A stretch of DNA of 64,000 bases, from NCBI RefSeq assembly GCF_000317025.1, contig NC_019689.1, positions 3,922,024 through 3,986,023 of the forward strand. Direction: 5' to 3'. The translations under genes were made by a program, and so were the position numbers. The notes under the pieces are model-generated. The model was not told the origin of the DNA, made no database searches, and saw only the letters and a list, made by a program, of their open reading frames with translations. Below are positions 18,610 to 25,741 of this stretch, in pieces (position 1 is the first letter of the stretch; each line of letters begins with the position of its first letter). Source of the DNA: Pleurocapsa sp. PCC 7327. GTDB lineage: Bacteria; Cyanobacteriota; Cyanobacteriia; Cyanobacteriales; Microcystaceae.

Positions 18610-19275
18610 ATGGACGACGACCCAAACAACCGACCCAGAAAATCGCACAAAAATCGCCACGGTTGGGAATTTACCTTCATAGAAGAAACCTTAGACATTG
18701 AATCCGAAACAAGTGAGTCGGTAGAACTTGCGCCGGAGTTTAGCGAGAGCAACTCAGCGGTCGAGCAAGTCTTTCCGTTAACGACCACCCAAGTCGGCGA
18801 TCGCATGTGGATTGTAGGCTTTAGCGGCAAAGGTGGAATCAGTCGCCTGCTCAGTTTGGGATTGATTCCAGGAGCCGAAGTGGAGGTAATTAGTTGTACT
18901 CCAGGCGGATCGGTCATTGTCAAATTTCAGAACAATCGTCTCGGTTTAGGAGCAGGGATGGCAAATCGAGTCCTGGTTACGGATAATCCCGTTTTTAAAA
19001 CTCGGAGGAAGGAACGTCAAATAAGTGCGGACACCAGTATCCACTTACAGGATCTACCAGTGGGGGCGAGAGGTCGCGTCGTCGGTTACGAGCAATCGGG
19101 TGGCGGCTATAAAAGAAAACTGCTGTCAATGGGACTGACACCGGGGATAGAATTTAAAGTCATTCGTCACGCTCCCCTGGGCGACCCCGTAGAAATCGAG
19201 GTGCGGGGTTTTAAACTCAGCCTTCGCAAACAAGAAGCCGATGCTTTGATTGTAGAGGAGGTAGACAATGCCTGA
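18610..19275 (+). CDS. feoA: FeoA-type protein with two SH3-like FeoA domains
   Basis: FeoA is a small cytoplasmic partner of the FeoB ferrous iron transporter. This 221-residue version has an acidic N-terminal leader (1-60) and two FeoA domains in tandem. The first is at about 62-130 (GDRMWIVGFSGKGGISRLLS, LGLIPGAEVEV). The second is at about 145-217 (LPVGARGRVVGYEQSGGGYK, MGLTPGIEFKV). Duplicated FeoA domains occur in cyanobacteria. The last 8 bases overlap the start of feoB, so the two are translationally coupled. Confidence 0.92.
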   Translation: MDDDPNNRPRKSHKNRHGWEFTFIEETLDIESETSESVELAPEFSESNSAVEQVFPLTTTQVGDRMWIVGFSGKGGISRLLSLGLIPGAEVEVISCTPGGSVIVKFQNNRLGLGAGMANRVLVTDNPVFKTRRKERQISADTSIHLQDLPVGARGRVVGYEQSGGGYKRKLLSMGLTPGIEFKVIRHAPLGDPVEIEVRGFKLSLRKQEADALIVEEVDNA

Positions 19276-21640
19276 GACAAAGACCTTGACCATCGGACTG
19301 GCGGGCAATCCCAACTGCGGTAAAACGACCCTCTTTAACGCCTTAACGGGAGCCAATCAGCGAGTAGGTAACTGGCCGGGGGTAACGGTCGAACGCAAAG
19401 AAGGGAGCTATTGCTACAACGGCAACGCGATCGCGGTTGTTGACTTACCTGGGGTCTATTCCTTAGATGCAGAAGATGAAGAGACGAGTTTAGATGAATT
19501 GGTGGCGCGAGATTATCTTTTGTCTGGAGAAGCCGATTTAATCGTCAATATCGTTGATGCTTCTAACTTAGAGCGCAATCTTTACCTGACTACTCAGATG
19601 CTGGAAATGGGCGTGCCGATGGTAATCGCGCTTAATATGCTCGATGTTGCCAAAGAGCAAGGGATACGGATCGATCCGTCAGTGCTATCAGAGCGTTTAG
19701 GCTGTCCCGTTATCCCTACTGTCGCTTCGCGGGAAGAGGGCATAGAAATTCTCAAGGAAATCATCGCTCGCCAGGCGAACAATCCCAGCCGTCTCGAACG
19801 CTACGTTGCTTATCCAGCCGTCATCGAAGAAGCGATCGCTTCTCTAATTCCTTTGCTAATGGAATGCAGTCCTCAAGGGACAGTCGCACCGCGCTGGCAG
19901 GCTATCAAACTCCTGACCTACGATAATACAGCCATCCCCGCTGCCGGAGGCAGGGAGTTAGAAAAGCTAGTGGTGGAACACCGCCGCCAGATCCATCAAG
20001 TACTGGGAGAAGATATCGATATCATCATTGCCGATAGTCGCTATGGCTTTATCCATCAGATTGCGACAGGAGCGGTAGAACATCCCCAGGAAGCAAAAGC
20101 TCATGTTTCCGACCAAATCGATCGCGTTGTCCTCAATCGTTGGTTGGGCATTCCGATCTTTTTGTTCGTCATGTATTTGATGTTCCTGTTTACGATTAAT
20201 ATCAGCAGTGCTTTTATCGATTTCTTCGACATTGCAGCGGGGACGATTTTTGTCGATGGCTTCGGTACATTGCTAAGCAAAATCGGCACGCCAGAATGGT
20301 TGAAAGTTTTGCTAGCAGATGGGGCTGGCGGTGGCATTCAGACGGTTTCTACCTTTATTCCCGTCATCGGGTTCCTTTTCCTGTTCCTCTCCTTCCTAGA
20401 AGACTCCGGTTACATGGCGCGAGCGGCTTTTGTCATGGATCGATTCATGCGTTTTATCGGTCTTCCAGGCAAATCTTTCGTGCCGATGTTAGTGGGATTT
20501 GGTTGCAACGTGCCTGCGATTATGGCGACTCGTACCTTAGAAAATCAACGCGATCGCTTGATGACAATTGCCATGAATCCCTTCATGTCCTGCGGCGCGA
20601 GATTGCCCGTCTACGCGCTTTTTGCCGCCGCTTTCTTCCCCGTTGCCGGGCAAAATGTTGTCTTTGGTCTCTACTTGATTGGCATTGCGATCGCGATTCT
20701 TACGGGGTTAATCCTCAAAAATACCCTCTTCCAAGGACAAGCATCGCCTTTTATTATGGAACTGCCTCCTTACCATCTCCCCAGACTCAAAGGAGTACTC
20801 TTGCGTACCTGGGAGCGACTGAAAGCCTTTATGGTGCGGGCGGGGAAGGTCATTGTTTTAATGGTAATCGTACTGACCCTATTAGGTTCTATCGGGACTG
20901 ACGGCTCCTTTGGCAACGATAATAGCGAAAAATCCCTTCTCAGTTCCATAAGCCGTTCGATTACGCCAGTTTTTGCTCCGATGGGATTAGAACCAGACAA
21001 CTGGCCCGCCACCGTGGGAATTTTTACGGGGGTTTTGGCAAAAGAAGCAATGGTGGGAACTCTGAACTCAATTTATGGCAACCTGGCCCAACAGAATGCA
21101 ATCGCGACCGGTCAAGCGCCTGAAGCAGAAACTTTCAACATCTGGGGCGGGATCGGCAAAGCTTTCGCTACAATTCCCACTAATTTAGCAGCAGTTCCTG
21201 CCCAGCTACTCGATCCCCTTGGTTTAAATATTGGCGACGTGCAAGATGTCAACGTGGCTGCCGAAGAGCAAGAAGTGGCAGTAGGAACCTTTGGCGCGAT
21301 GGTGAAGCGTTTTGACGGAAAAGTAGGTGCTTTTGCCTATCTTTTGTTCGTACTGATGTATTTTCCCTGCGTTGCGGCGACTGGGACAGTCTATCAGGAA
21401 ACCAACTTGCAGTGGACGCTATTTGTGGCGTTCTGGACGACGGGGTTGGCTTACTGGAGTGCGACGATGTTTTATCAAGTGGCAACTTTTTCGCAACATC
21501 CTGGTTTTTCTACAGCTTGGATCGTCGGACTGGCGGTCGTCATGGTCGGTACTATTGCTGCGCTGAGAATAGCGCGACCCCTTTGTTGGCCGATACCTCA
21601 AACTCAGAAACGCGAGCGATCGCTTGTCAGTCGTCGATAG
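19268..21640 (+). CDS. feoB: Ferrous iron transport protein B
   Basis: FeoB imports Fe2+ across the plasma membrane. The 790-residue protein has the N-terminal G-domain with G1 GNPNCGKTT, G3 DLPGVYSLD and G4 NMLD. The guanine-dissociation-like domain follows, then a membrane part with about ten helices and two gate motifs: GFGCNVPAIMATRTL and the second repeat at about residues 570-620, including GVLAKEAMVGTLNSIYG. The conserved gate cysteine in GCNVPA is present, and SCGARLPVYALF is intact. It overlaps feoA by 8 bases and is followed by feoC 13 bases later. Confidence 0.97.
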   Translation: MPETKTLTIGLAGNPNCGKTTLFNALTGANQRVGNWPGVTVERKEGSYCYNGNAIAVVDLPGVYSLDAEDEETSLDELVARDYLLSGEADLIVNIVDASNLERNLYLTTQMLEMGVPMVIALNMLDVAKEQGIRIDPSVLSERLGCPVIPTVASREEGIEILKEIIARQANNPSRLERYVAYPAVIEEAIASLIPLLMECSPQGTVAPRWQAIKLLTYDNTAIPAAGGRELEKLVVEHRRQIHQVLGEDIDIIIADSRYGFIHQIATGAVEHPQEAKAHVSDQIDRVVLNRWLGIPIFLFVMYLMFLFTINISSAFIDFFDIAAGTIFVDGFGTLLSKIGTPEWLKVLLADGAGGGIQTVSTFIPVIGFLFLFLSFLEDSGYMARAAFVMDRFMRFIGLPGKSFVPMLVGFGCNVPAIMATRTLENQRDRLMTIAMNPFMSCGARLPVYALFAAAFFPVAGQNVVFGLYLIGIAIAILTGLILKNTLFQGQASPFIMELPPYHLPRLKGVLLRTWERLKAFMVRAGKVIVLMVIVLTLLGSIGTDGSFGNDNSEKSLLSSISRSITPVFAPMGLEPDNWPATVGIFTGVLAKEAMVGTLNSIYGNLAQQNAIATGQAPEAETFNIWGGIGKAFATIPTNLAAVPAQLLDPLGLNIGDVQDVNVAAEEQEVAVGTFGAMVKRFDGKVGAFAYLLFVLMYFPCVAATGTVYQETNLQWTLFVAFWTTGLAYWSATMFYQVATFSQHPGFSTAWIVGLAVVMVGTIAALRIARPLCWPIPQTQKRERSLVSRR

Positions 21641-21653
21641 CAAGACGCAAACT

Positions 21654-21881
21654 ATGATTTTGACTGAAATTCAGGAATTTATCTGCCAGTCTCGCCAAGT
21701 TTCTTTGGCAGACATGAAACTTCATTTCCGCATGAATGAGGAGACTCTCCGACCAATGCTCAAAAAGCTGCTTAAAAAAGGACGAATTCGTCAGTTACCG
21801 ATTCCCCAGAGATGCGATGGCTGTATTTGTTGCCATCTCGATACCTTGGAAGTTTACGAGTGGGTCGGCATAGACAAATAA
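21654..21881 (+). CDS. feoC: FeoC-like winged-helix protein
   Basis: This 75-residue protein, from ATG 21654, begins MILTEIQEFICQSRQVSLAD, the FeoC winged helix, and ends with a cysteine cluster CDGCICCHLDTLEVY. FeoC proteins carry an Fe-S or metal-binding Cys motif and control FeoB abundance or transcription. An upstream in-frame TTG at 21624 would overlap feoB and lies outside the family alignment, so the ATG is preferred. It completes a feoABC operon. Confidence 0.85.
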   Translation: MILTEIQEFICQSRQVSLADMKLHFRMNEETLRPMLKKLLKKGRIRQLPIPQRCDGCICCHLDTLEVYEWVGIDK

Positions 21882-22149
21882 TCAGTAGACCGAAAAGTTT
21901 TGCGATCGCTCTAAAAGCTTCTAGTTTATCTAGTTCGGGAAAACACTAGCGTCAATATCCTAGTTATAGCAGTTTTCAGTTAGATGAGAAACGGGCATTG
22001 GTCGATGGAGGAAAGGGGAAGCCGACGCACACGCGGGAGCGAGCAACCCCCCTTATCAAGGGGGGATAGCGAAGCTTCTTTGAGCATCGAGGGGAAGGGG
22101 GAAAAAATACTGTATTCTATTCACTTGCCAATTGCTGTAACTGACAAAA

Positions 22150-22392
22150 CTCAAATCGCCCTCACCCCAACCCCTCTCCCAGAGCGGGAGAAGGGCTTTC
22201 CACTTAAGACTTTGACCTGAAGTCCCTTCGCCCCTTGGGGGAGAAGGGATTTAGGGATGAGGGGACAAAGTCAACCGCCAGGAAATTAATTTCCTGGCTG
22301 ATAGTATAAGTCCGTTAAAATGGACTGAAATAATCGTAGATAGTCATCTTTAGATGACTTTGGCTATTAGCCCCGAATTTATTCGAGGGCTT
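22150..22392. repeat. Cluster of intergenic inverted repeats between feoC and the metal ATPase
   Basis: The 670-bp spacer 21882-22552 contains no credible gene. At 22160-22265, CTCACCCCAACCCCTCTCCC and a G-rich counterpart (GGGGGAGAAGGGATTTAGGG) make an imperfect long inverted repeat of the type common in cyanobacterial spacers. GCCAGGAAATTAATTTCCTGGC (22277-22298) is a perfect 22-bp palindrome. AGTCC/GGACT, GTCATC/GATGAC (22343-22358) and AGCCCC-GAATTTATTCG-AGGGCT hairpins follow up to 22392. The last parts match the compound-hairpin repeat family. Confidence 0.7.
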
Positions 22393-22585
22393 CCGTGTAC
22401 TTTGTCAATAAAGCTTAAAAGCATGGCGAGCCGACTCAATTGGGTGAGATGATAGAATTAACGGCCCAATAGACCTTCCCCTGTCTCAACTATCCTTACG
22501 TGGATCGCTTCTTTAGGTTGATAGGACTTCCAGGAATGACTGTGGGGTCGTTGTGATGGCTAGTAGCAGTCGGAGGTCACGGGTG

Positions 22586-24766
22586 ATGGGAGAGGAAGCC
22601 AGAACTCGAACGGTTAACTATCGCATCGTTCATTTCATGCCGGGACGAGTGCGCTTTCGCGTGCCCAGATTAGCAAGAGATCCCGACTATGCTCGTCGCT
22701 TGCAAAGATTAATCGAATCCGATTCCCACGTCACCCAGGTACGCCTACAATCTGCTGCCGCTTCCATCGCTATCCGCTATCAAACTCAATTGGCATCCGA
22801 AGCAAAGGTGAGAGAGCATTTAATTTGCCTGATTCAAGCCGCAGATGTAGATGAAGGTTGTCCGTCAGCCGCTCCCTCAACAGAGACGGAATCGGGCGAT
22901 TGGTCTGAGTTAAAATTACCTGCCCTCGCTACTCTCCTGGCACTATGCAAAGAAGTATGGCGATTGCCCATTCCCCAATCGATGGTGTCTGCTTCGGTGG
23001 CTGTCGCCGGGTTGCCCGTTGCCAAACGAGCGACTCAGAGCCTTGTAGGGAAAAAAAAACTGAATATTGACTGCTTAGATTTAATTGCCCTCATCCTGTC
23101 ATCGATGCAGGGGCGATGGCTGACTCCTGCTCTATTATTACTGCTGCACGAATTGGGCGATCTCATCCGCGATCGCACTGCCAACTCTTCTACCCGTCGA
23201 GCAGCCAACTTACTCTCTAGTATCGGTCATTTTGCCTGGGTAGAACGCAATGGCAAACAACAGGTTCCCATTGAAGAAGTGCGAGTCGGCGATACCGTTA
23301 TCGTCTATCCCGGCGAACAAATTCCGGTTGACGGTCGAATCCTCAAGGGAACAGCCATAATCGACGAGCAAAAACTGACAGGCGAATCGATACCAGTCGT
23401 TAGGGAGACAAGACAATCGGTTTATGCCTCAACCCTGGTGCGCTCTGGCGAAATCTATATCCGGGCGGAACGAGTGGGCAACCAAACCCGTGCGGGAGCT
23501 AGCGTCGAGTTAATTCAGCAGGCTCCCGTTTACGACACGCGCATGGAAAATTATGCTGCCAACATTGCCGAGGTTGCCGTCCTTCCCGCCTTGTTCTTAG
23601 CCGGAGGCATTTGGGCAGTTACCCGCAATCCTGCTAGAGCCGCTTCTATCCTAACCCTGGACTTTGTGACGGGAATTCGGGTGTCTCTGCCGACAACTTT
23701 TTTAGCTGCCCTTAACCATGCTGCACGGCACGGGGTTTTAATTCGTAGCGGACGCGCCTTAGAGAAATTAGCCCAAGTCGATACCTTGGTCTTCGACAAA
23801 ACGGGAACGCTGACTCAAGGCGATTTGCAAGTGGTCGGGGTAAAAGCGGTAACGGGCAGGATGTCAGAAATGAGAATCCTAGAACTGGCGGCAGCAGCAG
23901 AACAGCGCCTCACCCATCCCCTAGCGGAAGCGATCGCGCGCTATGCTCAGTTACAGAAAACACGGATTTTGCCGCGCGGCGAGTGGAATTACGAGCTAGG
24001 TTTGGGGATACGCGCAGAAATTGATGGCGAGACGGTTTTGGTTGGTAGCGCTCGCCTTCTCAAACAAGCCGGAATTCATCTAGACTGCTTCTGGGAAGAC
24101 CATTCCTGCTTGCTGGAGGATTGCCAGAACTATCCCGATTGCCCGATTTCTGCCGATGCTTCTCTCATTTACGTCGCCAGTCAAGGTCAATTCCAAGGCA
24201 CGATTCAATATGCCGATCCCCTCCGTCCTGAGAGCCAGCAGGTCATTCAAACCCTGCTAGACCAGTATGGCATGGAAGTATACGTGTTGACGGGAGATAA
24301 CCCCAAACGCGCCTTGGCTGTCGCCTCTGCTTTGGGAATTCCCCCAACGCAAGTTTGTGCCGAGGCTTTCCCCGAACAGAAAGCCGAGATCGTCCGCCAG
24401 CTGCGCGACTCTGGCAAGACGGTTGCTTTTGTGGGGGACGGACTGAATGATTCGGTGGGGTTGGCTTATGCCGATGTCTCGATTTCCTTTGGCAATGCTT
24501 CAGAAGTGGCAAGGGAAACCGCCGACGTGGTATTGATGAATAACGATCTCAACGGTTTACTCGACGCGATCGCTATTGCTAGGGAAACCAAGCAAGTCAT
24601 TGGACAAAATATTAATTTATCCGTCATTCCCAATGTAGCTGCCTTGTCGCTGGCTTCTACCGTCGGACTGCACCCGCTTGTGGCTACAGTCGTTCACAAT
24701 GGTAGCGCGATCGCGGCTGGCTTAAATGGCTTGCGCCCTCTCCTACAACACCATTACAGCAATTGA
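22586..24766 (+). CDS. P1B-type heavy-metal-translocating ATPase without a CPx motif
   Basis: This is a 726-residue P-type ATPase from ATG 22586. GGAGG at 22572-22576 supports that start; in-frame GTG/ATG codons at 22553-22556 are alternatives. The N-terminus has a degenerate HMA-like domain (HFMPGRVRFRVPRL) without the metal-binding CxxC. The actuator loop TGES, phosphorylation site FDKTGTLTQG and hinge GDGLNDSVGLAYADV are intact. The intramembrane metal motif, normally CPC or SPC, is DFVTGIRVSLP here, with no Cys. The metal may therefore be other than Cu or Zn; Fe2+ or Mn2+ efflux is a guess suggested by the neighbouring feo genes. Confidence 0.85.
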   Translation: MGEEARTRTVNYRIVHFMPGRVRFRVPRLARDPDYARRLQRLIESDSHVTQVRLQSAAASIAIRYQTQLASEAKVREHLICLIQAADVDEGCPSAAPSTETESGDWSELKLPALATLLALCKEVWRLPIPQSMVSASVAVAGLPVAKRATQSLVGKKKLNIDCLDLIALILSSMQGRWLTPALLLLLHELGDLIRDRTANSSTRRAANLLSSIGHFAWVERNGKQQVPIEEVRVGDTVIVYPGEQIPVDGRILKGTAIIDEQKLTGESIPVVRETRQSVYASTLVRSGEIYIRAERVGNQTRAGASVELIQQAPVYDTRMENYAANIAEVAVLPALFLAGGIWAVTRNPARAASILTLDFVTGIRVSLPTTFLAALNHAARHGVLIRSGRALEKLAQVDTLVFDKTGTLTQGDLQVVGVKAVTGRMSEMRILELAAAAEQRLTHPLAEAIARYAQLQKTRILPRGEWNYELGLGIRAEIDGETVLVGSARLLKQAGIHLDCFWEDHSCLLEDCQNYPDCPISADASLIYVASQGQFQGTIQYADPLRPESQQVIQTLLDQYGMEVYVLTGDNPKRALAVASALGIPPTQVCAEAFPEQKAEIVRQLRDSGKTVAFVGDGLNDSVGLAYADVSISFGNASEVARETADVVLMNNDLNGLLDAIAIARETKQVIGQNINLSVIPNVAALSLASTVGLHPLVATVVHNGSAIAAGLNGLRPLLQHHYSN

Positions 24767-24947
24767 GAGCGTTTTTGACGACTAACTGGCGGATTTAGCT
24801 GCTGTTATTTCTGCTGAGATTAGAGAACGAGCAAAACGATCTTTATTGTAATAATAATCGTTTTTATAAAAGATGAAGTTTTGTAGAGTGCGATCGCACA
24901 AGCCTAACTTCGCGATCGCCTATTCGGGGTTTCCCTAAATCGAGAAG

Positions 24948-25175
24948 CTATGATGCTCGCTTTTCAAGCCGTTCGGCAATCCAGACTTTGATGATTGATT
25001 GGCGGCTCACGCCGAGACGATTCGCCTCTCGATCGAGGGCATCGATCATCCAGACGGGAAAATCCACATTGACTCGTCGTTGCTCGTGTTCGGGACGACG
25101 CGCTTGACTGAGTTCGAGGAACTCGGTGATGTTTTCGTTGTTATCAAACTTCTCGTCAAACTCATTTGCTTTCAT
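24948..25175 (-). CDS. brnA: BrnA-type antitoxin (CopG-like)
   Basis: A 75-residue ribbon-helix-helix protein from ATG 25175 (MKANEFDEKFDNNENITEFL). The C-terminal part VNVDFPVWMIDALDREANR and LGVSRQSIIKVWIAERLE is the BrnA/CopG DNA-binding and antitoxin fold. BrnA binds the BrnT RNase toxin and represses the operon. The BrnT gene that should precede it is broken (next entry), leaving an orphan antitoxin. A longer frame to 25280 is only the out-of-frame brnT region. Confidence 0.85.
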   Translation of the reverse strand: MKANEFDEKFDNNENITEFLELSQARRPEHEQRRVNVDFPVWMIDALDREANRLGVSRQSIIKVWIAERLEKRAS

Positions 25176-25411
25176 AAAGCTCAACCTCCTCTGTGCGAGC
25201 GCGTCGAACTGAAATAATGCGAATATTTTCTGCCCGATAAGTAATGATGGCCGACCAGTGCTTGCGTCCGATCTTGCCAATCACTAGAAATCGCGGCTCA
25301 TCGATGACTTTCGCAGGGATCTCGATCCGGTCGAGGTCTTGAAAGATCGCCTGTGCCTCCTCAAATTCGAGCGGCTCTTGTTCTCGTCAAATTCAAAAGC
25401 TATACTGTATC
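25162..25411 (-). pseudogene. brnT: BrnT toxin gene, frameshifted
   Basis: The 3' part reads EEAQAIFQDLDRIEIPAKVI, then PRFLVIGKIGRKHWSAIITY and RTEEVELYESK, overlapping brnA as in a normal brnTA operon. The 5' part FEFDENKSRSN is in another frame. The usual KHGIDF segment between them is missing at about 25362-25372, so a short deletion shifted the frame. No start codon is left upstream. BrnT is a type II RNase toxin; this copy cannot make a full protein. Confidence 0.75.
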
Positions 25412-25603
25412 TATATTATAAGCATACCAAAAATATAGTGTTTTTGCAACCTCTCTAAGTAGTAATTTACCGAGATCTAACGAGGTACGAAATGGGACTA
25501 GCTTTGCAATTGGAATACCTCGATTTGAGATAACAATTTCTTCTCCAAGTTCCACACGAGATACTAACTGAGAGAGATTTGTTTTGAGATTCCTCTTGCT
25601 ATT
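25400..25603 (-). pseudogene. Phd/YefM-type antitoxin remnant
   Basis: One minus-strand frame reads LKTNLSQLVSRVELGEEIVI and then SNRGIPIAKLVPFRTSLD, the core of a Phd-family antitoxin. There is no start codon: the upstream part is degraded and has an in-frame stop. After the conserved core the frame runs into the brnT upstream region and stops at 25400. It is a leftover of a second toxin-antitoxin pair. The spacer 25604-25741 shows nothing else. Confidence 0.6.
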
Positions 25604-25741
25604 TGAGAATTGATTTCAATTAACTCTTATGATACAGTTGAGACGAGCGAGTAATTGCTACTAATTATCAATTGCTGAGGAAAATTTGAGCGGCGATCGC
25701 TAGCTCTCCCTTCTGTCTTACCTTTGAATTGAAAGAATTTT

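Noticed and set aside
21984-22220. 78-residue frame between feoC and the metal ATPase
   Set aside because: Falls inside C-rich and G-rich inverted-repeat sequence and has the composition of the repeat.
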